Part shown: positions 1 to 6,492 of the stretch, one piece after another
Numbering within the stretch: the stretch's first letter is position 1
Layout of the letters: every line of letters starts with the position of its first letter
DNA from: a virus
Reading direction: 5' to 3' (one strand)
DNA length: 31,846 nucleotides
Virus record (IMG/VR): IMGVR_UViG_3300030104_002013
Location: 1-31,846 of that record
The notes under the pieces: model-generated
Told to the model about the DNA's origin: nothing
The model's input: only the letters and a program-made list of their open reading frames with translations
Database searches by the model: none
Position numbers and translations under genes: made by a program

Positions 1-94
1 TGAGTTTTATGCAAAATGTTGGAATAAGAAACACCGTCACGTATTGTCAATATGGAGATAGTAGAATGAAGCCAACCGATATATGGACTAATAA
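1..94. repeat. Terminal direct repeat, copy A (circular assembly overlap)
   Basis: These 94 bases are identical to 31753-31846. The methyltransferase reading frame that leaves the right end continues exactly here, so the repeat marks a circular molecule or circularly permuted phage DNA closed by the assembler. It is unlikely to be a biological terminal repeat because it lies inside a coding sequence and its length is typical of an assembly overlap. One copy should be dropped, giving a unique length of 31,752 bp. Confidence 0.95.
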
Positions 95-254
95 TCTAAA
101 TTGGAAACCACGAAAGATGTGTAAAAATGGTATGCCTTGCCACGAACCAGCACCGAGAGGATCTAGAACAGGAACACAGGGTTTAAAAAACAATTATGAA
201 AGAAGTGTTGTTCCATATGAATTGTGTAAAGAAATTTTAAACAGTAGTATATGA
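1..254 (+). CDS. C5 cytosine DNA methyltransferase, C-terminal part (continues from 31398)
   Basis: This is the 3' end of the gene that begins at 31398. After joining the circle at 31752/1, the complete protein is 202 residues. The part here holds the motif-VIII-like stretch TYCQYGDSRMKPTDIWTN followed by a short region with several cysteines (KMCKNGMPCHE). In this family the C-terminal part contributes to substrate contacts and refolds onto the catalytic domain. An ATG at position 9 is internal and is not a real start. The stop codon overlaps the start of the VRR-NUC gene at 251 (ATGA). See the entry at 31398 for the catalytic motifs. Confidence 0.85.
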   Translation, partial: SFMQNVGIRNTVTYCQYGDSRMKPTDIWTNNLNWKPRKMCKNGMPCHEPAPRGSRTGTQGLKNNYERSVVPYELCKEILNSSI

Positions 255-613
255 AAGAACACCAATTACAAAAGTCAATTATAAAATACTTGAATTTAAA
301 ATATCCCAACTTGTTATATTGTGCAAGTGCAGGTGGAGTAAGAACATCTTTTAAACAAGCAATAAAAATGAAACAAACAGGATATGTAAAAGGTTTTCCC
401 GATTTGTTTATATATGAACCAGTAGAACCCTATCACGGATTAGCAATAGAAGTTAAAATAAAAAAGGGTAGACCAACAAAACCACAATTAGAGTGGCGAG
501 ATAAATTAAATAAACGAAATTACGTTTCCGAGATTACATACGGTTTTAATGAAACAATAGATGTCATTGAAAGATATTTAAACGGAACAATAACAAAATT
601 GAATGAGAATTAA
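251..613 (+). CDS. VRR-NUC domain nuclease
   Basis: This 120-residue protein carries the VRR-NUC version of the PD-(D/E)XK nuclease fold. It shows an N-terminal E-x-x-L-Q (residues 3-7), GFPD with Asp51, and the E-V-K pair Glu67/Lys69 followed by GRPTKPQ, all in the expected order. Family members are stand-alone nucleases in many phages and are thought to act on branched or structured DNA in replication and recombination. The length is normal for the phage form. The start overlaps the methyltransferase stop and the end overlaps the next gene, so it belongs to the same transcript. The role in this phage is inferred; the fold assignment is secure. Confidence 0.85.
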   Translation: MKEHQLQKSIIKYLNLKYPNLLYCASAGGVRTSFKQAIKMKQTGYVKGFPDLFIYEPVEPYHGLAIEVKIKKGRPTKPQLEWRDKLNKRNYVSEITYGFNETIDVIERYLNGTITKLNEN

Positions 614-887
614 ACCTACTTTTTTTAATACAAGAAACAAGAGTTTACATTGGGATTATACAGATACTAACAATAGGTTGTTAACAATTATTTTGGATAA
701 TGGGCAAGAATTAAATTTTATTTTTCGAGATTTGAAAAAAACAAAACTTAAAGCAAACCAAATTATATACAAACGCTTTGGAAAAGACAGAGTAAAATAT
801 ATAGAGTGCGACAGAATTTCAAAGACAGAATATGATATGTTAAAGAATTTAGGAACACCAAGTATAAACAATGTCAATATTAGATGA
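603..887 (+). CDS. Hypothetical protein
   Basis: This 94-residue basic protein is not recognised. It begins with an ATG that overlaps the end of the VRR-NUC gene, and its own end overlaps the sigma-factor gene by 17 bases, so it is translationally coupled on both sides. The sequence alternates short hydrophobic strands and charged turns (LLTIILDNGQELNFIFRDL) followed by a lysine-rich half, which suggests a small beta-rich protein that could bind nucleic acid. No signal peptide, membrane segment or zinc motif is visible. It is judged real from its overlap with neighbours and the usual A-rich codon use. Confidence 0.6.
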   Translation: MRIKPTFFNTRNKSLHWDYTDTNNRLLTIILDNGQELNFIFRDLKKTKLKANQIIYKRFGKDRVKYIECDRISKTEYDMLKNLGTPSINNVNIR

Positions 888-1431
888 ATTTATTAATGAA
901 AACTATAATAAATTACAAACTATCTCGCGGACGATAACGGGATCCAAACATCTAACATTGATTACCACCGATGCTGATGATTTACTACACGAAACAATAG
1001 AAATACTTTATACAAAGATTGATCCTAAAAAACTAAAAAGATTAATAAAAGCCGAAAAACTAATCTTTTTTATAGTTAGAATTATGATTAATCAATTTCA
1101 CTCAAACACCTCTCCTTATTTTTATAAATATAAAAAGTATTATAAGCACGTAAACACAAATTATAATACAAGTATATTGTGGACTGAACATTGGCTGAAT
1201 AATATACCAGAAGAAGAAGACCAAATTGAAATAAAGAAAGAGTTTGAAGTAATGCTTGAAAACATAGATAAACAATTATCTAAATTAAACTGGTTTGACG
1301 CAGAAGTTTTTAAAGTGTATTATCTATACAAACACAGCCTAAACACACTATCTGCTGAAACAGGGATTAATCGCAATACATTATATAATTCAATAAAGAG
1401 AGTAAAAGATAAATTAAAACAAGATGAATAA
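871..1431 (+). CDS. Small sigma-70-like factor (phage transcription switch candidate)
   Basis: The protein has 186 residues with the layout of an ECF-type sigma factor. An N-terminal helical part (about 10-90, with DADDLLHETIEILY resembling region 2) is followed by an acidic linker and a C-terminal helix-turn-helix at about 145-180. That HTH, LSAETGINRNTLYNSIKRVK, reads like region 4, which contacts the -35 element. Such factors bind host core RNA polymerase and redirect it. Here it is the only visible transcription factor besides the XRE repressor. It lies in the early transcript, and a phage-specific motif occurs before late genes, so it is a good candidate for late-gene activation. That link is inference. 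Sigma-like homology is moderately sure; a plain DNA-binding HTH protein is the alternative. Confidence 0.65.
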   Translation: MSILDEFINENYNKLQTISRTITGSKHLTLITTDADDLLHETIEILYTKIDPKKLKRLIKAEKLIFFIVRIMINQFHSNTSPYFYKYKKYYKHVNTNYNTSILWTEHWLNNIPEEEDQIEIKKEFEVMLENIDKQLSKLNWFDAEVFKVYYLYKHSLNTLSAETGINRNTLYNSIKRVKDKLKQDE

Positions 1432-1504
1432 TTATTTAGAAGAATTTATAATCGGAACAACATTATTAATAATAATAATCTTATTTATATTAGCACTATG
1501 GTAG
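1424..1504 (+). CDS. Tiny single-pass membrane protein
   Basis: An ATG at 1424 overlaps the sigma-factor stop and opens a 26-residue frame. After a short polar start (NNYLEEF) it is one hydrophobic segment (IIGTTLLIIIILFILALW) ending at a TAG. The next gene's ATG at 1498 lies inside its last codons. This nested stop/start arrangement and the clean membrane segment support a real small protein. It would sit in the inner membrane; the function is unknown. A similar tiny membrane protein is found at 6002. Confidence 0.5.
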   Translation: MNNYLEEFIIGTTLLIIIILFILALW

Positions 1505-1863
1505 AAAAAGGACTGGGAGATAAGGTTGAAAAGTTTACTGAATGGACTGGTTTAAAAAAATTAGTCAAATCTATTTTTGGTGAAGATTGTGGGTGCGATG
1601 AACGAAAAGCCAAACTCAACCAAATGTTTCCAAATTTTAAAAACATCAGACCGTTTAACGAAACAGAAAAACAAATATTTGAAGAAATATTACCACAAGT
1701 TGAAAAAAAGAATGCTATTAGTCCAGATGAGAAAAAAACCTTGTCAGTATTATATAAAGCTGTGTTTCAACAGGATCCATCTTGGAGTAATTGTGGAAGT
1801 TGTAATATAAAAGTTTTAAATAATTTAAAAAGAGTATATTCAAAATCGTGCAATACAAAATAG
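1498..1863 (+). CDS. Hypothetical phage protein with CGC motif
   Basis: The protein has 121 residues. The N-terminal pattern GDKVEKFTEWTGLKKLVK followed by GEDCGCDERKAKLNQMFP resembles a hypothetical protein common in Bacteroidota phages and prophages, usually found near head or terminase genes; I know of no established function. Cysteines occur as two groups, DCGCDE (about 31-35) and NCGSC (about 98-102), which together could bind one metal ion. No signal peptide or membrane segment is visible. It ends inside the start of the QueD gene (16-base overlap), so it is co-translated with the modification cassette. Confidence 0.65.
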   Translation: MVEKGLGDKVEKFTEWTGLKKLVKSIFGEDCGCDERKAKLNQMFPNFKNIRPFNETEKQIFEEILPQVEKKNAISPDEKKTLSVLYKAVFQQDPSWSNCGSCNIKVLNNLKRVYSKSCNTK

Positions 1864-2270
1864 AAAAGAAATATCACTTTTATGCAGGGCATAGGAACGA
1901 AAATTTGAATGACAAATGTTTCAATTTACACGGACACACATATTATATTAATATGTTTTTTGAATTTGATTATAATGTAGAAACAGGAATAACATTTTTA
2001 TTCAGCGATATAGATAAAATTGTTGATCCAATAATAAAAGAATTAGACCATTCATTATTAATACACGATAAAGACCCATTATTAAAGTATTTAAACCTTT
2101 TTATCAAAGAAGAAAACACACCGCTAAAATTATATAAAATGAATCAAACAACAAGTGCGGAAAATTTAAGCAAAATGATATTTGAAATGGTAGATAAATA
2201 TTTACCAATTAAGAAAATAACATTACAAGAAACAACATCAAGTATAGTTAGTTATGAAATTAGCAATTAG
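1848..2270 (+). CDS. queD: QueD, 6-carboxytetrahydropterin synthase
   Basis: The 140-residue protein is a member of the 6-pyruvoyl-tetrahydropterin synthase family. It converts 7,8-dihydroneopterin triphosphate, the FolE product, to 6-carboxy-tetrahydropterin, the second step of preQ0 synthesis. The zinc ligands are visible as His15 (AGHR), His28 and His30 (HGHTY). The catalytic cysteine is Cys24 four residues before HGH, the Asp67-His68 pair lies in KELDHSLL, and a late glutamate sits in QETTSS (Glu128). All active-site residues are present. The start is GTG at 1848; no in-frame ATG precedes the AGHR motif. It overlaps the upstream gene by 16 bases and QueE by 17. It acts in the cytoplasm and is the first gene of a five-gene 7-deazaguanine cassette. 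Confidence 0.93.
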   Translation: MQYKIEKKYHFYAGHRNENLNDKCFNLHGHTYYINMFFEFDYNVETGITFLFSDIDKIVDPIIKELDHSLLIHDKDPLLKYLNLFIKEENTPLKLYKMNQTTSAENLSKMIFEMVDKYLPIKKITLQETTSSIVSYEISN

Positions 2271-2988
2271 CGAACATTTTTATTCATTACAGGGCGAGGG
2301 AAAAACAATGGGAAAACCCTCTGTTTTTTTAAGGCTGACAGCTTGTAATCTAATGTGTGGTGGTAGAGGAACAGAAAAAGATAAAAAGCTACACAATGGA
2401 GCAACGTGGAGATGTGATAGTATAGAGGTGTGGAGAACAGGGCGAAACCTACCTATTGAAGAAGTGGTAGCTGAATTAATGGCTTACGAAAAAGATTTCT
2501 ATAATGGTGCACACTTAATTATAACAGGTGGTGAACCTTTATTACAACAGAAAGCGTTAGAACCGTTCATTGAAACATTAGTTGATATGTTGGGATATAA
2601 ACCATTCATTGAAATAGAAACAAACGGAACCATAACACCAAAAGGAAAACTATTTACATACATAGACCTTTTTAATTGTAGTCCAAAACTATCAAATAGT
2701 GGAGAGGAATTGAAAAGAAGATACAAACCCGATACACTTAACTTTTTAAATTTAACAAGAAGTATATTCAAATTTGTTGTTAGTAATGAAAAAGACCTAC
2801 AAGAAGTATTATTAATAGTAGACAAATGTAATATCTTTCCAAATAAAGTGTATTTAATGCCCTCTGCGAGCGATATAAAAGAATTAGAGGGAAATACACC
2901 ACAGACGGTGGAATGGTGTTTAAAACAAGGATTTAATTTTTCAACAAGATTACAGATAATAATATGGAACCAAACAACAGGAGTATAA
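2254..2988 (+). CDS. queE: QueE, 7-carboxy-7-deazaguanine synthase (radical SAM)
   Basis: The 244-residue radical SAM enzyme rearranges 6-carboxy-tetrahydropterin to 7-carboxy-7-deazaguanine (CDG). The start resembles the family (FYSLQGEGKTMGKPSVFLRL). The cluster cysteines are Cys31, Cys35 and Cys54, spaced C-x3-C-x18-C-D, so an insertion sits between the second and third ligands where many bacterial enzymes have two residues. Also visible are the SAM-binding ITGGEPLLQQ, EIETNGT and NCSPKL. Active-site features appear intact. It overlaps QueD by 17 bases and the FolE fusion by 25 bases, which implies coupled translation. Confidence 0.93.
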   Translation: MKLAISEHFYSLQGEGKTMGKPSVFLRLTACNLMCGGRGTEKDKKLHNGATWRCDSIEVWRTGRNLPIEEVVAELMAYEKDFYNGAHLIITGGEPLLQQKALEPFIETLVDMLGYKPFIEIETNGTITPKGKLFTYIDLFNCSPKLSNSGEELKRRYKPDTLNFLNLTRSIFKFVVSNEKDLQEVLLIVDKCNIFPNKVYLMPSASDIKELEGNTPQTVEWCLKQGFNFSTRLQIIIWNQTTGV

Positions 2989-3830
2989 GCTGGGTAGAAA
3001 TATATCAGCAAATAGATAAAATACTTAATCAATTAGAAAACAAGAAACACAAAGCATACGGAATACCGAGAGGTGGACAGGTTGTAGTGGGAATGCTGGG
3101 TTTTTGTAATGAGAAAATTGAGGTGGTTGAAGATCCAAATCAAGCCGATATTATTGTTGATGATTTATACGATAGTGGAACAACATATCAAAAGTGGAAA
3201 AAGAAATATCCTCAAGCTGATTTCTATTTTCTATTTGATAAAAGGGAAAAAGAATATGCTGGTAGATGGTTAGAGTTTCCGTGGGAGAATAGTGGAGACA
3301 AAGAAGTAGAGGAAAATGTAATAAGATTATTAGAATATTATGGTGAAGATGTTAATCGAGAGGGTTTAAAAGAAACACCCAAAAGATATATAAAATTCTT
3401 TAAAGAATTTTTAAACCCACCACTCTGGAAACCAACAACATTTTCTTCTGAAGGATATGACCAAATGATTGTTCAAACAAATATACCGTTTCACTCTTTA
3501 TGTGAACATCATATTGCACCGTTTTTTGGAGTAGGACATATTGCATACATACCAAATAAAAAAATAATTGGCTTAAGTAAATTAGCAAGAACACTTGAAA
3601 CATTTAGTAGACAATTACAGAATCAAGAGAGAATTACAAATCAAGTAGTAGATTTTCTAATGAAAGAATTAGAACCGCTTGGTGTTGGCTGTGTTATTAA
3701 AGCAAAGCATATGTGTATGGAAATGAGGGGCGTTAAGAAACACGATACATACACTACAACCTCTGCGTTGAGAGGTGTGTTTGAAAATAAAGAACAAAAA
3801 GACGAATTTTTTAAACTTATTGAATTATGA
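2964..3830 (+). CDS. folE: Phosphoribosyltransferase-GTP cyclohydrolase I fusion
   Basis: This 288-residue protein has two domains. Residues 1-105 look like a type I phosphoribosyltransferase, with YGIPRGGQVVVG (32-43) and the PRPP-binding loop ADIIVDDLYDSGTT (61-74). Residues 115-288 are GTP cyclohydrolase I, which makes dihydroneopterin triphosphate from GTP, the first step to preQ0. It keeps the zinc ligands Cys180, His183 and Cys251, with His182 and His249 in SLCEHHIAPF and KAKHMCMEMRG. Canonical FolE has about 190-220 residues with its own N-terminal helices, so the first domain is an addition. The role of the added domain is not known; salvage of a purine-like base or handling of the 7-deazaguanine product is a guess. 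The start ATG at 2964 lies inside queE. Confidence 0.88.
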   Translation: MEPNNRSISWVEIYQQIDKILNQLENKKHKAYGIPRGGQVVVGMLGFCNEKIEVVEDPNQADIIVDDLYDSGTTYQKWKKKYPQADFYFLFDKREKEYAGRWLEFPWENSGDKEVEENVIRLLEYYGEDVNREGLKETPKRYIKFFKEFLNPPLWKPTTFSSEGYDQMIVQTNIPFHSLCEHHIAPFFGVGHIAYIPNKKIIGLSKLARTLETFSRQLQNQERITNQVVDFLMKELEPLGVGCVIKAKHMCMEMRGVKKHDTYTTTSALRGVFENKEQKDEFFKLIEL

Positions 3831-4492
3831 AAAAAGCAATAGTGTTATTATCGGGTGGTCAAGATAGCACCACTTGTTTGTATTGGGCATTGAGAAACTT
3901 TAAAAAAGTTCTAGCAATCGGTTTTGATTACGGACAAAAGCATTTAAAAGAAATAGAATGTGCTAAAAAAATATGTAAAGATGTAGGAGTGCCTTATGAA
4001 TTAATAAACATAAAAGAATTGCTAGGAAATTCAGCTTTAACAAATCATAATCAAGATATAAATTCAAACCATAAAGATTTAGAACACTTGCCTGCAAGTT
4101 TTGTTCCCGCAAGAAATGCTTTATTTTTAACCGTTGCCACCACTTATGCTTTTAATAATGGAATAAAAAATATAATAACTGGCACGTGTCAAACGGATTA
4201 TAGTGGCTATCCAGATTGTAGACAAGTATTTATTAATAGTTTATCGGTTTCATTATCTTTAGCATTAGACACAGACATTAAAATACACACTCCTTTAATG
4301 TATTTAGACAAAGCACAAACGTGGAAATTAGCAAAAGATTTAGATTGTTTAGATGTTATAATTAAAGACACAATGACTGATTATAATGGATCTCAAAAGA
4401 TGAACGAGTGGGGCAGAGGGGAATTAGACAATCCAGCAAGTGAATTAAGAGCAAAAGGATATTACAAGGCAAAGGAAAACGGTTGGTTATGA
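3827..4492 (+). CDS. queC: QueC-like preQ0 synthase lacking zinc cysteines
   Basis: The 221-residue PP-loop ATPase of the QueC family uses ATP and ammonia to convert CDG through the amide ADG to the nitrile preQ0. The PP-loop LSGGQDSTT (residues 8-16) and the substrate signature GTCQTDYSGYPDCR are present. The C-terminal zinc knuckle is altered: where QueC normally has TCYNG then C-G-x-C-x2-C, this protein reads TMTDYNG (182-188) and EWGRGELDNPASELRAKGY (194-212), with none of the four cysteines. The downstream LRAKG stretch still aligns, so this is not a frameshift. It may be folded without zinc or may stop at ADG. The start overlaps folE by four bases (ATGA). Confidence 0.9.
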   Translation: MKKAIVLLSGGQDSTTCLYWALRNFKKVLAIGFDYGQKHLKEIECAKKICKDVGVPYELINIKELLGNSALTNHNQDINSNHKDLEHLPASFVPARNALFLTVATTYAFNNGIKNIITGTCQTDYSGYPDCRQVFINSLSVSLSLALDTDIKIHTPLMYLDKAQTWKLAKDLDCLDVIIKDTMTDYNGSQKMNEWGRGELDNPASELRAKGYYKAKENGWL

Positions 4493-5232
4493 AAATATAT
4501 TTTGCAAGTTATATAACAAGTCCAAAAATTTTAAAAGTTGAAGGAGATTTTGGAGTATTAATTTCTTATGTTGAAATAAACAAAAAAGGAATAGATGATT
4601 TAAAGAAACCTATAATTTTAGATAGTGGGGCTTTTTCAATAGCATCGGGAAAATCTAAACATACATTAGACGATTATATAAAATTTCTACACAAGAATAA
4701 ACATAAAGTAGAATGGTATGCTAATTTAGATATTATAGGAAATGCTAAAGCAACGTATGATAATCAAAAGGAAATGGAAAAACAAGGATTAAGCCCTGTT
4801 CCCACTTTTCATTATGGAAGTGATTTCAAATGGTTAAAAAAATATAAAGAAGAATATAATTTCATAGGATTGGGCGGGTTAGTTCCATATGCAAAACAAA
4901 AAAAGAAATTATTTAAACATTTATCCAAATGCTTTAATATATTGCGGTCAGATGTTAAAACGCACGGATGGGGAATGTTTGGAAAAAAAACTTTAGAAAC
5001 ATATCCTTTTTATTCTGTAGACAGCACGAGTTGGTTGTATGGTGGAAAGATGAGAAAAAAAGTAGATTTTTTAGAAAAAAATAAAGACGGAGACTGGAGA
5101 AAAGGTGAACCATCATTCGCAAGAGTAATGCACTTTCACGATTTAAACATACATAATGCAAAAGAGTATTTAAAACTTAATAATTATATAACAAAATTAT
5201 GGGAAAAAAGAGGAATAAAATGGGATACATAG
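4489..5232 (+). CDS. dpdA: DpdA-like DNA 7-deazaguanine transglycosylase
   Basis: The 247-residue protein resembles the tRNA-guanine transglycosylase superfamily, in the DpdA group that exchanges guanine for a 7-deazaguanine base in DNA. Visible motifs are ILDSGAFS with Asp45, WYANLDIIGN with Asp81, a GLGGLVP glycine loop, HGWGMFG and YSVDSTSW. It is clearly shorter than TGT (about 370 residues) and lacks the TGT zinc motif C-x-C-x2-C, as expected for phage DpdA forms. Position directly after QueC (ATGA overlap) fits a role as the final, DNA-modifying enzyme. ATG at 4489 is chosen over TTG at 4483. Family assignment rests on motifs and context; the exact DpdA subgroup is not determined. Confidence 0.85.
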   Translation: MKIYFASYITSPKILKVEGDFGVLISYVEINKKGIDDLKKPIILDSGAFSIASGKSKHTLDDYIKFLHKNKHKVEWYANLDIIGNAKATYDNQKEMEKQGLSPVPTFHYGSDFKWLKKYKEEYNFIGLGGLVPYAKQKKKLFKHLSKCFNILRSDVKTHGWGMFGKKTLETYPFYSVDSTSWLYGGKMRKKVDFLEKNKDGDWRKGEPSFARVMHFHDLNIHNAKEYLKLNNYITKLWEKRGIKWDT

Positions 5233-5855
5233 AAATATCTTTAGACAAATTAGTTAAAGCTGATTGGAATTATAAAACAGAAGATAAAGACAAACAGGAA
5301 AAGTTAAAAGAAAACATAAAAAGGAATGGACAAATAGAAAATATTATCATTAGAGAATTAGACACAGGCTTTTATGAGGTTGTTAACGGTAATCACAGAT
5401 TAAGCGTTTTAAAAGATTTAAATATCGAAAAAGCTTATTCGTATAACTTGGGCAAAATAACTCAAGCACAGGCAATAAGAATAGCAATAGAAACTAACGA
5501 AACAAAGTTTGACACAGATAGTATAGCATTAGCAGAAAGAGTTAAAGAATTAACAAAAGAATTTGACTTAAAAGATTTAATAAATACATTACCATATAGC
5601 GAAATAGAAATAGATAATTTTTCTAAACTAACTGACTTTGATTGGGAACAATATGAAACTGATGATTTGAGTGATACATTTAGTGATACAGAATTTGATA
5701 AAACTATTAATGTAAAAGTAAGCAATGAAACTTATAAAAGATGGTTAGAATTAAAAGATCGTTTAAAGGGAATAATAGGATATGAGAATGATAGTAAAGT
5801 AATGGAATTTGCTATTATTGAAACATTAAATATACCATTAAAGTCATTAGAATAA
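5220..5855 (+). CDS. ParB-like nuclease-domain protein
   Basis: With ATG at 5220 the protein has 211 residues; an in-frame ATG seven codons upstream (5199) is possible, but the 5220 start places the typical opening (MGYIEISLDKL) at the N-terminus. A ParB/Srx-type domain occupies about 1-85, with the NGNHRLSVLK box replacing the classical GERR/GHRR motif. An acidic middle and a C-terminal helical part follow. In phages such proteins often lie beside terminase or methyltransferase genes and are variously thought to be nucleotide hydrolases, nucleases or adaptor proteins. It overlaps dpdA by 13 bases, so it may belong functionally to the modification operon. Confidence 0.8.
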   Translation: MGYIEISLDKLVKADWNYKTEDKDKQEKLKENIKRNGQIENIIIRELDTGFYEVVNGNHRLSVLKDLNIEKAYSYNLGKITQAQAIRIAIETNETKFDTDSIALAERVKELTKEFDLKDLINTLPYSEIEIDNFSKLTDFDWEQYETDDLSDTFSDTEFDKTINVKVSNETYKRWLELKDRLKGIIGYENDSKVMEFAIIETLNIPLKSLE

Positions 5856-5901
5856 TTATACATAATTACACACAATAAAAAAAGAAAAAGAAATAATAGA
5901 G

Positions 5902-6015
5902 TTGTTAAACAGAATAGAGGAAAATCTAGAAACCTGTTGCGGTATCACAATGGAACAAGATGAGGTGTTAGAAATAGTAGATAAAATAAAAAATATAATT
6001 AATGGAAATAATTAA
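5902..6015 (+). CDS. Small acidic protein, start uncertain
   Basis: An open frame running from 5866 to the TAA at 6013-6015 reads KEKEIIELLNRIEENLETCC and continues GITMEQDEVLEIVDKIKNII. The even spacing of hydrophobic residues suggests a short helical hairpin, and the composition is that of a real protein. The best conventional starts are TTG at 5902 (37 residues) or ATG at 5950 (21 residues); an ATA at 5875 would fit the upstream coding-like sequence better. The real start may be non-canonical or hidden by a base error in the A-run at 5877-5883. Its stop overlaps the next small gene. Function unknown. Confidence 0.4.
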   Translation: MLNRIEENLETCCGITMEQDEVLEIVDKIKNIINGNN

Positions 6016-6121
6016 ACATTTGTTTGGATTTTGTGGAGAACCACATTTAAACTTGATTACATTGGTTTTAAGCACACCAATTATATTATACATCACATAT
6101 TACTTTAAACTTTTTAAATAA
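6002..6121 (+). CDS. Small membrane protein
   Basis: ATG at 6002 opens a 39-residue frame: a short N-terminal part (MEIIKHLFGFCGEPH) is followed by a hydrophobic segment (LNLITLVLSTPIILYITYYF) and a basic end. The stop TAA shares one base with the ATG of the small terminase gene (TAATG), the tight coupling seen throughout this genome. One membrane pass is predicted. It is not recognised; the position before terminase suggests nothing certain about the role. Confidence 0.6.
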   Translation: MEIIKHLFGFCGEPHLNLITLVLSTPIILYITYYFKLFK

Positions 6122-6492
6122 TGGCTAATAAGAATAAATACACATTAGAACAAATTAAAGACGCAATTAATAAAGCTGGGGGTTTCATTTCAATAGCTTG
6201 TAAGAGTTTAGGTTGCACAAGGAAAACAATTTATAATTATATTGATAAATACCCAGAACTCAAAGATGTTGTTAATGATATTAGAGAACATTATTTAGAT
6301 ATTGCAGAAGCTAGTTTAATTCAAAAAGTAAAAGACGGAAACACGCCAGAATTATTATTCTATTTAAAAACACAAGGAAAGAAAAGAGGATATGTTGAAA
6401 AGCAACAAATTGATTTGTCGAGTGGTGATAACCAAATAAACAAAATTGAAATTGAGATCGTTAAACCTAAAGGGAACAAGAATACTGAATGA
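6121..6492 (+). CDS. Terminase small subunit-like protein
   Basis: The 123-residue protein has an N-terminal helix-turn-helix at about 10-45 (AGGFISIACKSLGCTRKTIYNYI), followed by the stretch SLIQKVKDGNTPELLFYLKTQGKKRGY found in many small terminase subunits, and a polar tail. Small terminase subunits bind phage DNA at the packaging site and load it on the motor. It lies directly upstream of, and overlaps, the large subunit gene, the usual arrangement. The length is short but normal for this type. No pac or cos site could be recognised nearby. Confidence 0.8.
   Translation: MANKNKYTLEQIKDAINKAGGFISIACKSLGCTRKTIYNYIDKYPELKDVVNDIREHYLDIAEASLIQKVKDGNTPELLFYLKTQGKKRGYVEKQQIDLSSGDNQINKIEIEIVKPKGNKNTE

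Noticed and set aside
1-94. Biological long terminal repeat or attachment site
   Set aside because: It lies within a gene that continues in frame across the circle; assembly overlap is simpler.
1577-1810. 77-residue plus-strand frame
   Set aside because: Alternative-frame shadow inside the 121-residue CGC-motif protein.
2499-3032. 177-residue minus-strand frame
   Set aside because: It is the reverse shadow of queE, which has clear catalytic motifs; composition is that of an antisense frame.
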